A DNA stretch of 44,957 nt from K189A clade bacterium (GTDB lineage: Bacteria; Pseudomonadota; Gammaproteobacteria; Pseudomonadales; Azotimanducaceae), in NCBI GenBank assembly GCA_009886205.1, contig QXZU01000037.1, forward strand, positions 1-44,957, in the 5' to 3' direction. A program made the position numbers and the translations under genes. Shown one piece after another: positions 27,815 through 36,952 of the stretch. The notes under the pieces were generated by a model. The model did not search any database. It was not told the DNA's origin and was given only the letters and a program-made list of their open reading frames with translations. Numbering within the stretch: the stretch's first letter is position 1; every line of letters starts with the position of its first letter.

Positions 27815-30800
27815 TTAGTCAGACATCGTCGGACTTAACAGCGTTCTCGCCGCATCAATGTCCAATTCTTTTCTTACTGCGTAATCTGCTAACTGGTCTT
27901 CATCAATTTTTCCAATACCAAAGTATTTGGCTTCTGGGTGGGCAAAATAGAATCCGCTTACGGCGGCCGCAGGAGACATTGCATAGCTCTCCGTCAGCTC
28001 AATGCCTGTTCGGTTAGTGGCATCAAGTAATTGGAACAGAGTGGCTTTTTCGCTGTGTTCCGGGCAGGCAGGGTAGCCTGGTGCAGGTCGGATCCCTTGA
28101 TACCGCTCCTTAATAAAGCGTTCTGCATCAAATTCTTCGTCGGGGCTGTAGCCCCATGCCTGTTGTCGCACATGGGCATGTAGGCGTTCGGCAAAGGCCT
28201 CTGCAAGTCTGTCAGCCAAAGATTTGATCATTATCTGTGCGTAGTCGTCATCTGGAAATTCAGCGAGAATGGCGTCGATATTGATCCCTGTGGTCACGGC
28301 GAATCCGCCCAGATAGTCTGCGCTACCAGGCTTGGCCACATAGTCTGACAAGCACTGATTGGGGCTTAGGTCATCTGGCTTTGGCGCCTGTTGACGTAAG
28401 TGGTGCAGGGCGGCAAGACGTTGGCTGCGGTCCTCATCGGTGAATAGTTCTATGTCGTCATCGCCTAGACGGTTTGCCGGCCATATGCCGTACACCCCAG
28501 CCGCTTCCAAACGGCCATCGTCAATCAACCACTGTAGCCGTTCTTGGGCGTCAGCAAAGAGTTGGGTGGCCGCTTCGCCGACGACTTCATCTTCTAAAAT
28601 CGCTGGGTAGCGCCCGGCCAAAGACCAAGTCATAAAGAACGGTGTCCAATCGATGTAAGGCACAAGTTCTGCCAGTGCTGGTTTGTAGTCGAATACGCCC
28701 AGTTGGTTGGGTTTGGCGGGCTGGTAATTTTGTTCCTCGCTAGACCATGCGTTGGCTCTAGCATCCGCTAAGCCTAAAAACGCACGCTTTTCACGCCGTG
28801 CTTCCACCCGTGTCTTGATCAACGCGTATTCTTGATCAATTTCTTCTGCGTAGACTTTGTAGCTGTCTTCGCCAGCCAATAGCTTACTGGCAACACCCAC
28901 AGCTCTGGAGGCGTCGGATACATAAACCGTGGCGCGATTTTCATAGCACGGGGCGATCTTTGCCGCGGTGTGGGCCTTACTGGTGGTGGCGCCACCGATC
29001 AACAGCGGTATGTCTAAGCCTAGGCGTTGCATCTCGGTTGCAACGTTGACCATCTCGTCCAATGACGGGGTGATTAAACCGGATAAACCAATCATGTTGG
29101 CACCCGTATCGATTGCCGTTTGGATAATGGTTTCTTTAGACACCATAACGCCTAAATCGATGACCTCGTAGTTGTTACATTGCAGCACCACACCGACAAT
29201 ATTTTTGCCTATGTCATGTACGTCGCCTTTTACCGTAGCCATGATGATTTTGCCTTTTGCGGCACTTTCCCGGCTGGGGTTTTTCAGCTTTTCCTCTTCA
29301 ATGAAGGGCACTAAGTGGCCTACGGCTTGCTTCATCACCCGTGCACTTTTAACCACCTGAGGCAAAAACATTTTGCCGCTGCCGAATAAATCTCCAACCA
29401 CACCCATGCCGTCCATCAAGGGGCCTTCAATAACCTCTAATGGGTGTGTGGCTTCTAGTCTTGCTGCCTCTGTATCCTCAACAATAAACTCGTTATTGCC
29501 CTTAATCAGCGCATAGCTCAGGCGCTCTGTAACGGGTAGTTGTCGCCACTCGGCCTCTTTTTGTTCTTTAGCTTCGTTACCGCCTTCATCAGTCATCGAT
29601 TGGGCAATGGTGAGCAGCCTTTCTGTAGCGTCTTCCCTTCTGTTGAGGACCAAGTCTTCAGCAGCTTCGCGCAATTCGTCAGACAAGTCGGCGTAAATGC
29701 CAAGTTGACCGGCGTTAACAATACCCATAGTCATACCGGCTTTAACGGCGTGATAAAGAAAGACCGTGTGTATTGCTTCGCGAACTAAGTTATTGCCGCG
29801 AAAGGCGAAGGACACATTGCTTAAGCCGCCAGATGTGCTGGCGCCAGGAAGGTTTTCCTTAATCCACTTTACGGATTCAATGAAGTCCACAGCATAGTTG
29901 CTGTGTTCTTCGATGCCGGTGCCGATGGCAAAAATATTGGGGTCAAAAATAATGTCTGACGGTACAACGCCCACCTCTTCAGTGAGTACTTTGTAGCTGC
30001 GCTGGCAGATGGCTATTTTTCTCTCTAGTGAGTCAGCTTGGCCGTCCTCGTCGAATGCCATGACCACCATAGCGGCGCCATAGTCCTGACATTTTTGCGC
30101 GGCGCTGACGAATGCCTCGTGACCTTCCTTCAGGCTGATTGAGTTAACAATGGCCTTGCCCTGAACACATTTTAGACCCGCTTCGATGATTTCCCATTTA
30201 CTCGAGTCGATCATGATGGGCACTTTGGAAATGTCAGGTTCAGTGGCGATTAAATTGAGGAAATGCACCATGGCTTCAGCGCCATCAAGCATGCCTTCGT
30301 CCATATTGATATCAATGACCTGAGCGCCGCTTTCTACTTGCTGGCGCGCCACCTGGAGGGCCTCTTCGTATTTGGACTCGCGAATGAGCCGCGCAAATTT
30401 GGCAGAGCCGGTGACATTGGTGCGTTCACCTACATTGATAAATAAGCTCTCACTATTGAGTTTGAGTGGCTCCAAGCCTGAGAGTTTTAAGCCTTTGGTA
30501 TCGGTCCGCGCTACTTTTCGCTCAATAAGCGGGCGCGGGGCCATACCTTCAACCACCTCTGCAATGGCCTTAATGTGGCTTGGCGTGGTACCGCAGCAGC
30601 CGCCGACAACGTTCAACCAACCCGCTTCTGCAAAGCTGCGAATAATTTCTGCCATTTGCTCTGCACTTTGATTGTATTCGCCAAAGGCATCCGGCAATCC
30701 AGCATTGGGGTGAACGCTAACGGCGCTGTTACACAGGTTCGCCAGTTCATTAACGTGGGGACGCAGTTGCTCCGCGCCAAGGGCGCAATTTAGCCCAATG

Positions 30801-31552
30801 GAAATCGGCTGAGCGTGTTCCACCGAGTAAATAAATGCCTCACAGGTCTGGCCTGATAAGGTTCTGCCGCTGGCATCGGTAATGGTGCCAGAGATCATCA
30901 GCGGGCAGGGGTTGCTGAGTTGCCGGTTAACTAGATTTGCCGCGTAAATAGCCGCTTTTGCATTTAATGTGTCGAAGACTGTTTCGATGAGGAAGATATC
31001 TACGCCGCCTTCAACGAGGCCTTCTAATGCCTCGGTGTATGCGATTACCAATTCGTCGAAATCTACATTACGAAATTCGGGCCGGTTTACGTCAGGTGAA
31101 AGGCTGGCTGTTCTGTTGGTTGGTCCCACGCTGCCGGCGACAAACCTTGGTTTCTCAGCCGTTGAAAATTCATCGGCAACCGCTCGGGCTATTTTTGCCG
31201 ATTCTCTGTTCATTTCCCTACAAATATCTTCAGTGCCAAAGTCTGCCTGAGCAATACTTGTGGCGTTAAAAGTGTTGGTACAGATAATGTCGCAACCAGC
31301 CTCCAGGTAGCCTCGGTGCACCTCTTCTACAACGTACTGGCGGGTTAGATTGAGAATGTCATGGTTACCCTTCAATGACATGGTATGCGCGCTAAACCTT
31401 TCTCCGCGAAATTCCTCTTCCTCAAGTTCATAGCCTTGAAAGGCGCTGCCATAAGCGCCGTCAAGGATAACAATGCGCTTGCTCATGACTTCTCTTAAAC
31501 GCGCTTCGGTAGATTGCTCTGGAATACTGGCTTGCTTGGGTTGGGCTTTCAT
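27815..31552 (-). CDS. metH: Cobalamin-dependent methionine synthase
   Basis: MetH moves a methyl group from methyltetrahydrofolate via cobalamin to homocysteine. All four modules are present in 1245 residues. The homocysteine domain has zinc ligands Cys256, Cys319 and Cys320. The pterin domain contains [19 protein letters not shown]. The cobalamin domain carries the DVHDIGKN motif with the axial ligand His779. The reactivation domain has [19 protein letters not shown], for S-adenosylmethionine. The open frame extends 52 codons further upstream, but that part contains a MetR box and reads unlike MetH. ATG at 31552 is therefore preferred; ATG at 31486 is possible. Confidence 0.97.
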   Translation of the reverse strand: MKAQPKQASIPEQSTEARLREVMSKRIVILDGAYGSAFQGYELEEEEFRGERFSAHTMSLKGNHDILNLTRQYVVEEVHRGYLEAGCDIICTNTFNATSIAQADFGTEDICREMNRESAKIARAVADEFSTAEKPRFVAGSVGPTNRTASLSPDVNRPEFRNVDFDELVIAYTEALEGLVEGGVDIFLIETVFDTLNAKAAIYAANLVNRQLSNPCPLMISGTITDASGRTLSGQTCEAFIYSVEHAQPISIGLNCALGAEQLRPHVNELANLCNSAVSVHPNAGLPDAFGEYNQSAEQMAEIIRSFAEAGWLNVVGGCCGTTPSHIKAIAEVVEGMAPRPLIERKVARTDTKGLKLSGLEPLKLNSESLFINVGERTNVTGSAKFARLIRESKYEEALQVARQQVESGAQVIDINMDEGMLDGAEAMVHFLNLIATEPDISKVPIMIDSSKWEIIEAGLKCVQGKAIVNSISLKEGHEAFVSAAQKCQDYGAAMVVMAFDEDGQADSLERKIAICQRSYKVLTEEVGVVPSDIIFDPNIFAIGTGIEEHSNYAVDFIESVKWIKENLPGASTSGGLSNVSFAFRGNNLVREAIHTVFLYHAVKAGMTMGIVNAGQLGIYADLSDELREAAEDLVLNRREDATERLLTIAQSMTDEGGNEAKEQKEAEWRQLPVTERLSYALIKGNNEFIVEDTEAARLEATHPLEVIEGPLMDGMGVVGDLFGSGKMFLPQVVKSARVMKQAVGHLVPFIEEEKLKNPSRESAAKGKIIMATVKGDVHDIGKNIVGVVLQCNNYEVIDLGVMVSKETIIQTAIDTGANMIGLSGLITPSLDEMVNVATEMQRLGLDIPLLIGGATTSKAHTAAKIAPCYENRATVYVSDASRAVGVASKLLAGEDSYKVYAEEIDQEYALIKTRVEARREKRAFLGLADARANAWSSEEQNYQPAKPNQLGVFDYKPALAELVPYIDWTPFFMTWSLAGRYPAILEDEVVGEAATQLFADAQERLQWLIDDGRLEAAGVYGIWPANRLGDDDIELFTDEDRSQRLAALHHLRQQAPKPDDLSPNQCLSDYVAKPGSADYLGGFAVTTGINIDAILAEFPDDDYAQIMIKSLADRLAEAFAERLHAHVRQQAWGYSPDEEFDAERFIKERYQGIRPAPGYPACPEHSEKATLFQLLDATNRTGIELTESYAMSPAAAVSGFYFAHPEAKYFGIGKIDEDQLADYAVRKELDIDAARTLLSPTMSD

Positions 31553-31627
31553 GGCGATACCAAAATTTAAAGCGAGACCGTAGCCTAGGTAGACCACCAG
31601 TACAATTGAAGGGTTCCTTGGTTGAGT

Positions 31628-31640
31628 TGAAACTGGTTCA
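31628..31640. promoter_or_regulatory. MetR-type operator upstream of metH
   Basis: The sequence TGAAACTGGTTCA is an exact match to the MetR box TGAA-N5-TTCA. It lies 76 bases upstream of the metH start. In enterobacteria MetR activates metH and metE from such boxes with homocysteine as coregulator. An adjacent palindrome TTGTAA/TTACAA (31641-31655) touches it. No metR gene is in the window. Confidence 0.6.
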
Positions 31641-31790
31641 TTGTAATTTTTACAACGGGCTCCACTGATACGATTGTTATTCCCTGTTAATGGTTTGTGC
31701 CTGTACACTTGCTATTGTTGAGCACCCAAACATACTTGGGAACAATGCAGGTTTAGATAGCGCAGGTTAGGTTGTTAGCTGGCTAGACAA

Positions 31791-31827
31791 ACAAATTAGA
31801 ACGAATTAGAAAAACGAATTAGAAAAA
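31791..31827 (+). repeat. Tandem repeat with ACRAATTAGA units
   Basis: Three units, ACAAATTAGA (31791-31800), ACGAATTAGAAAA (31801-31813) and ACGAATTAGAAAAA (31814-31827), follow one another just upstream of nfuA. Unit length grows by A additions. The position suggests an effect on the nfuA promoter or leader is possible. Confidence 0.75.
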
Positions 31828-31848
31828 ACGGGTCCATAAAGAGTATCT

Positions 31849-32430
31849 ATGATCGAAATATCCGCCAGTGCCCAGACGTATCTTCAAGGGTTGTTATCCA
31901 AGCAGGACGACGACGATGTCAGCATAAGAATTTTTGTAGCCCAGCCAGGTACGCCGCAAGCGGAAACCTGCATTGCTTATTGTCGTCCCGGGGAAGAGCA
32001 AGACGGTGACATCGCGGTGGAATACGCGGGATTCAGGGCATGGTTTGAGGGACGCAGCGAGGCTTACTTGGAAGATGCACAGGTTGATTATCAAGAGGAT
32101 CAAATGGGCGGACAGTTGACGATCAAAGCGCCCAACGCGCGAGTGCCTAAGGTTGGTCCGGATGCGCCCATAGAAGACCGCATTAATTACGTTTTATACA
32201 ATGAAATTAATCCAGGGCTGGCAGCCCATGGGGGCAATGTGTCATTGGTTGAGGTAACGCCTGAGACTAAGGCGGTATTGCAGTTTGGTGGTGGGTGCCA
32301 AGGTTGCTCGGCAGTGGATATCACGTTAAAGAGCAGTGTGGAAACCACGTTGCTGGAGCAAGTGCCAGAATTGACCGGAGTCATTGATCACACAGATCAT
32401 ACGGTTACCGAAAACGCCTACTATTCCTAA
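31849..32430 (+). CDS. nfuA: Fe-S biogenesis carrier protein NfuA
   Basis: NfuA carries [4Fe-4S] clusters to target proteins under stress. The 193-residue protein has an N-terminal degenerate A-type domain ([16 protein letters not shown], about 1-95) and a C-terminal Nfu domain with the cluster-binding CxxC at Cys150 and Cys153 ([11 protein letters not shown]), preceded by [17 protein letters not shown]. Both domains are intact and length matches E. coli (191). It is divergent from metH; three short tandem repeats sit just before its start. Confidence 0.97.
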   Translation: MIEISASAQTYLQGLLSKQDDDDVSIRIFVAQPGTPQAETCIAYCRPGEEQDGDIAVEYAGFRAWFEGRSEAYLEDAQVDYQEDQMGGQLTIKAPNARVPKVGPDAPIEDRINYVLYNEINPGLAAHGGNVSLVEVTPETKAVLQFGGGCQGCSAVDITLKSSVETTLLEQVPELTGVIDHTDHTVTENAYYS

Positions 32431-32453
32431 TATCCGTTTGGGTTAGGCACTAT

Positions 32454-32490
32454 GCGCCGATTACTTCGGCGCGACCTTTCTTTCTTTTTC
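32454..32490 (+). terminator. Intrinsic terminator after nfuA
   Basis: GCGCCG (32454-32459) pairs with CGGCGC (32467-32472) around a 7-base loop and runs into a T-rich tail with two ATG-free CTTT words and a run of five T. It begins 24 bases after the nfuA stop, and the pyrimidine-rich stretch continues to about 32575 before the convergent aroF-like gene. Confidence 0.6.
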
Positions 32491-32585
32491 CTGCTGCTTC
32501 CTACTGCGCAGCCTGCTCCCTTTTTCTTCTTAGCTTCTTCTTCTTTTTTACTTTTTATCTTTTTGGGAGCGCTGCTTGCTCAAGG

Positions 32586-33629
32586 TTAACGTCCCTTGAG
32601 CTGCTGGCTGAGCTGAGTCAACAGTGTCTTGGTGTCATCCCAATCTATACATGCATCAGTAATTGAAACGCCATAAGCCAAACCGTCTGGGTTTTTAATG
32701 CTTTGGTTGCCAGGTCCAATATTACTCTCAATCATTACACCGGTGATGGAGTCATTGCCTGCCGCAATTTGATCCGCTACAGACTGAAGTACCGTTGCTT
32801 GCTGGCGGTGGTCTTTGTTGGAATTGGCATGAGAGCAGTCCACCATTATAGAGGCGGGTTGGCCAATTTTTTCTAATGCAGCCTCACATTGCCTAATGTG
32901 TTCTGGAGAGTAGTTGGGGCCATCGCTGCCGCCTCTGAGCACGACATGGCCGTGAGGGTTGCCTTTTGTATGAATCACACTGACTTGACCGCTTGGGCTG
33001 ATGCCCAAAAATCGGTGTGGGCTTGCCACGGACTGTAGCGCGTTGACGGCCACATCTAACGAGCCATCAGTGCCGTTTTTAAAGCCAACTGCGCAGCTCA
33101 AACCTGAAGCCATTTCTCTGTGCGTTTGTGATTCTGTTGTTCTTGCGCCAATGGCAGACCAAGAAATAAGGTCCTGCACATACTGGGGGGTAATTGGGTC
33201 CAAGGCCTCGGTGGCGAGAGGTAATCCAATTTCTGTTAAATCGAGCAACAATTTGCGCGCAATGTTGAGACCTTCAGCGACCTTAAAGCTGTCGTCTAGG
33301 TGAGGGTCATTGATCAGACCTTTCCAGCCAACTGTGCTACGCGGCTTTTCAAAGTAGGCGCGCATAACGATAAAAATTTCGTCAGAAAGCTCTAAAGAAA
33401 GGGCTTTTAGGCGTTTTGCATAATCTAGCGCAGCTTGGGTGTCGTGAATTGAGCAGGGGCCCACTACAACCAGAAGCCGTTTGTCTTTACGGTCGACAAT
33501 ATTCGCAACCGTTTCTCGATATTGATTTACCGTATCACGTATTTCTTCGGTTACCGGAAGCGTTGCCTTTAGTTGCTCCGGTGTAATTAAAACCTCTTGG
33601 TCTTCAATGTTCAGATTTTCAAGTTGCAC
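32586..33629 (-). CDS. 3-deoxy-7-phosphoheptulonate (DAHP) synthase, class I AroFGH type
   Basis: DAHP synthase joins phosphoenolpyruvate and erythrose 4-phosphate in the first step of aromatic amino acid synthesis. Signatures include VVVGPCSIHD, EKPRSTVGWKGLINDP, GARTTESQTHREMASGLSC and MVDCSHANSNK. The annotated frame can be read from 33680, but GAAGGA lies eight bases before a GTG at 33629. That start aligns with the E. coli AroG start and gives 347 residues (E. coli 350), so I use it. Which of the Phe, Tyr or Trp isoenzymes it is cannot be told from sequence alone. Confidence 0.95.
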   Translation of the reverse strand: MQLENLNIEDQEVLITPEQLKATLPVTEEIRDTVNQYRETVANIVDRKDKRLLVVVGPCSIHDTQAALDYAKRLKALSLELSDEIFIVMRAYFEKPRSTVGWKGLINDPHLDDSFKVAEGLNIARKLLLDLTEIGLPLATEALDPITPQYVQDLISWSAIGARTTESQTHREMASGLSCAVGFKNGTDGSLDVAVNALQSVASPHRFLGISPSGQVSVIHTKGNPHGHVVLRGGSDGPNYSPEHIRQCEAALEKIGQPASIMVDCSHANSNKDHRQQATVLQSVADQIAAGNDSITGVMIESNIGPGNQSIKNPDGLAYGVSITDACIDWDDTKTLLTQLSQQLKGR

Positions 33630-33722
33630 GTAAAATTCCTTCTTCTGATAGCGTTGTCGCCTTAATCGTTTGAGGTTCAAATTTATGAGCGGTGGCCTAA
33701 ACTAAAAAACTCAAGGCCGCGG

Positions 33723-33750
33723 ATGGTAAAGCTTTGTATCGGAATTGCAA
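33723..33750 (-). promoter_or_regulatory. Possible promoter of the DAHP synthase gene
   Basis: On the minus strand TTGCAA (33745-33750) is followed after 16 bases by TACCAT (33723-33728). Each matches the consensus at four of six positions. It lies about 95 bases before the GTG start. Confidence 0.3.
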
Positions 33751-33772
33751 TCCAGTGGCGCGCTGAAAATGC

Positions 33773-36700
33773 TTACAATTCTTGGAGCAGGCCCAAGCCA
33801 GTAAAGTACAGGGCGGTGCGCACGGGTAGACCATTGTTGTAAAGGGCAGTTACTACGGTTTTATAGTCGGCCAGTTGGTTGTAGTAGCGTTGGCCTTCAG
33901 CTGTTAGGAACGACTCTAGGTTTTCCTCCGCGCTCGGTGTGGCGGATTTATAGTCGATGATCCAGATGACCCCGTCAGCTACGAAGCACCGATCTAAGAT
34001 GAAGTTTCTTACAGAGTTCCCAATCACGCCAGTTAACGGCCATTCGCAAAAAGCATTGCTGTGAGGCGATAGCACCCATTGACCAGTTTCACTGATGAGT
34101 GTTGTTTGTAGGTGAAGGGATGCTTGTGCTTCAAGTTCAGGCCAGTGACTGACATCGCAGTCAGATTGCTCGGTCCAAGAGGGTAATCGTTTTCGCACCA
34201 TTTTGAGAGCAGATGTATGCCCTTGATTAATTGCATGGGTGTCGCCCAACCACGCGAGGGCTTTGTGTATGAGGTTACCCAGCGCTAACTCGAAGGGGTT
34301 GGAAGCTGGGTTTTCTTCTGCACTTAAAACCCCATCATCACCATTAGATTGAATTGCTGCCGCCGTATCTAGGCCAGTTGTCGCAAAATCAACCTTAAAC
34401 TCTCGTGGAAGGTGCACCAACCGTTTGGTGGGTGGGATCTGCGATTCCAAGGTATCTGCATCTGTAGGATTTTCTCTTAGCGAAGAGGGCGCAGGTGAAC
34501 TTGCCTCGGCTTCTGCATAGTCATCTGCATAGTCCTCAAAGTGTTTCGCCAGTCCAATGGCTGATTTATTTTCTGCAACACTAAAACTGACAAAAAGACC
34601 AGTTTTGGCTCTGGTGCAGGCAACGTAAAGTAGTCGTTTCCTTTCATTTTCAGACCTGATTTTTTCTTCGTGTTTCAGCCAGCTGTGTATCGAATCGCCA
34701 TTGACGCCGACCAATAACCCTTCTGAACCCTGTTGCCAAAGCATCAATGATGGACTGTCGGATGAAATTTGTTTGCTCAAGAAAGGTAAAAACACATGAT
34801 CAAATTCAAGGCCTTTGGATTTGTGTACGGTCATGATTTGTACTTGGGCGGTTTGGGCCGGTTGCGCATAAAGTTGGTTTACTGCAATGCTGACTTGGTC
34901 GCAGTCGTAGCCATTAAGGCCTTCGTTTTCTATTAGCTCAAACCAGCGCATTGCGTGGACAATATGCTCTTCCGCGTAGGCATCCATGCCACCTAATCTA
35001 ATCCAGCAGCCTTCTAAAACCTCGCAAAGTGGGTATTCGTAAAGTTTTGGTCTTGCCCAGTTTAGCGCGTCTTTTAGGCGCCGGATTTCTGTTTGAGTGT
35101 CATCGTATTGATCAATGACTGCGCTGATGTCGTCTGCTGTTGCAAGTAATTCTAGGGTTTGCAATAAGCTACCAATCATCGGGCTGCGGAGCAGGCTGAA
35201 CCAAGATAACCGATCACTGGGCTGTAACAGTACCCGGTGTAGTGACATTAAGTCTTCGATGATGGGTTCATTGGCAAGCGGGTCTATGTCTGTACCTTGG
35301 GTTTCAATATCAGCGGCTTGCAGCGCTTCTAGAAGGCCAGGTAAATGATTTCTAGCCCTGCACAAAATGCCAATGCTGGTGCTTTTGTCCTGTGCAATGA
35401 GTTTTTCTATCTGCTCGACGATAGCCTGTATTTCCAAGCGTTCTTCATTGAAATGTTTGCATGCAAGCTGAGTTGCTGCCTCGTCATCTTGTATTGGTGT
35501 GGCGGCAGAAAATTTTACAGCGCCGAGTCTACTGGTGCCTTCCGCTGGCAGTAAGTCATTGAAAAGTTCATTGTTCCATTGGACTAGGGTTTTACACGAA
35601 CGAAAATTAGCTGTCAGATTCAGTGGGGTGAGCGCGATGCTTCCGAAACCATACTCTCGGCAGTTGTTAAAGATAGAAACATCTGCGTCGCGGAATCTGT
35701 AGATAGACTGCATCGGGTCACCCACGGCGAAAAATGTGTTGCCGTCATCGGCTTGCCAGCCCTCAGTGAGCAAACTGAAAAAATGATACTGGCTGCGCGA
35801 TGTGTCTTGGAATTCATCAATGAGCATGTGCTTAATTCGATAATCCCAATGCAAGGCCAAATCTGTTGGCTCATCGTCATCACGCAGGCCAGTGACTGCG
35901 CGCATGAGTATGCCGTTGAAGTCGATGATGCGTTGCCGTTGAAATATTTTTTCCAGTTCTATTGCCGCTAATGAAAGGCAAATGCTAACGACTAAAATAC
36001 GCTCTTGGTCTATTGCGGAGATTTCAGAAGAGGGCAGTTGTTGATAATTGGCCAGCACGGACTGCAAGCCTCTCGCGTCTAGATCCGCTATCCATTGCGC
36101 GAACAAAGCCTTAAATTCTTTGTCTAAGAACGCTTCGTGCTCTCTTTTGGTCAGTCGACTTCTAAGTTTGAATTCTTTTGTCAGCAGCAAAGGCAGTATC
36201 GCCGGCCATTCCGGTTCTAGGCCTGTATGGTCAGCAACGGTAACCAACATGGCCTCATCATTTTCCGTGATTGAGTCATGCAGCGGTGCCAGAATGTCGT
36301 TGTGCAATTCTTCAAGAGCGGCATTTACATAGTTGGCTATTTGGTCAAAATTCTCGCTTACTTGACTGCTAAGGTGCGATGTTAGGTCCAACCATTGGTC
36401 GCGTTTGGTTAGCATGGCAACCAGCAATCGTTGGGCTGTGCTGGCGTTGTTGTCTAACATGGCCAGAAAATCTGCGATGTACTTTTTGGCGGGGTTATCG
36501 GAGTAGAGTTGGCCGAGCAACGCTTGCGCCGCAGCCTCGTAAAGTGGTTTGGCGTCTTTGGCAATGTCCATTCCGCTTACGCTATGTAAGCCGGGGATTT
36601 GCGTTGCTAACTCTTTAGCGAAACTGTCTATAGTTTGAATTTTTAAACGGTTTGGGTTGTAACGGATTTTCCAACCCATTTCCTCGTCGCGCCGAGAGAC

Positions 36701-36952
36701 TCTTTTAGCCAACTTAGAATCTTCGTTCAAAGTCGCAAGAATTCTCGCCTTCATTTCAGCGGCGGCGGCCTTAGTGAAAGTGATGGCGAGGATTTCCTCT
36801 GGTCGCTGAACGATCATCAGCAAGTTTAAGTAGCGTTCCACTAACAAAGTTGTTTTACCGGAACCCGCTGGCGCTTGGACAATGTATGAGCCGCCAACGT
36901 TTAGTGCTAAATCTCGTTGGTCCTGATCTGGGGGTGTTATTCTACTGGGCAT
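33773..36952 (-). CDS. UvrD/RecB-family helicase-nuclease, AddA-like
   Basis: This 1059-residue protein is a superfamily I helicase with a C-terminal nuclease. Helicase motifs run in order: Walker A QAPAGSGKTT (about 26-35), LAITFTKAAAAEMK, Walker B LIDEFQDTS, FAVGDPMQSIYRF, NFRSC, VHKSKGLEFDHV and LLYVACTRAK. Near the C terminus is a RecB-type PD-(D/E)XK nuclease motif (VIWIIDYKSAT). It is AddA-like rather than RecB, since its partner gene is AddB-like. Such complexes resect DNA ends for recombination. It overlaps the partner's last 11 bases, so the two are coupled. Confidence 0.88.
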   Translation of the reverse strand: MPSRITPPDQDQRDLALNVGGSYIVQAPAGSGKTTLLVERYLNLLMIVQRPEEILAITFTKAAAAEMKARILATLNEDSKLAKRVSRRDEEMGWKIRYNPNRLKIQTIDSFAKELATQIPGLHSVSGMDIAKDAKPLYEAAAQALLGQLYSDNPAKKYIADFLAMLDNNASTAQRLLVAMLTKRDQWLDLTSHLSSQVSENFDQIANYVNAALEELHNDILAPLHDSITENDEAMLVTVADHTGLEPEWPAILPLLLTKEFKLRSRLTKREHEAFLDKEFKALFAQWIADLDARGLQSVLANYQQLPSSEISAIDQERILVVSICLSLAAIELEKIFQRQRIIDFNGILMRAVTGLRDDDEPTDLALHWDYRIKHMLIDEFQDTSRSQYHFFSLLTEGWQADDGNTFFAVGDPMQSIYRFRDADVSIFNNCREYGFGSIALTPLNLTANFRSCKTLVQWNNELFNDLLPAEGTSRLGAVKFSAATPIQDDEAATQLACKHFNEERLEIQAIVEQIEKLIAQDKSTSIGILCRARNHLPGLLEALQAADIETQGTDIDPLANEPIIEDLMSLHRVLLQPSDRLSWFSLLRSPMIGSLLQTLELLATADDISAVIDQYDDTQTEIRRLKDALNWARPKLYEYPLCEVLEGCWIRLGGMDAYAEEHIVHAMRWFELIENEGLNGYDCDQVSIAVNQLYAQPAQTAQVQIMTVHKSKGLEFDHVFLPFLSKQISSDSPSLMLWQQGSEGLLVGVNGDSIHSWLKHEEKIRSENERKRLLYVACTRAKTGLFVSFSVAENKSAIGLAKHFEDYADDYAEAEASSPAPSSLRENPTDADTLESQIPPTKRLVHLPREFKVDFATTGLDTAAAIQSNGDDGVLSAEENPASNPFELALGNLIHKALAWLGDTHAINQGHTSALKMVRKRLPSWTEQSDCDVSHWPELEAQASLHLQTTLISETGQWVLSPHSNAFCEWPLTGVIGNSVRNFILDRCFVADGVIWIIDYKSATPSAEENLESFLTAEGQRYYNQLADYKTVVTALYNNGLPVRTALYFTGLGLLQEL

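Noticed and set aside
31553-31848. Cobalamin or S-adenosylhomocysteine riboswitch before metH
   Set aside because: No B12 box or SAH riboswitch core was recognised on the minus strand; the visible signal is a MetR box.
33630-33772. Amino-acid attenuator before the DAHP synthase gene
   Set aside because: A GGCCT/AGGCC inverted repeat exists, but the T run is inside the loop and no leader peptide rich in Phe, Tyr or Trp starts upstream.
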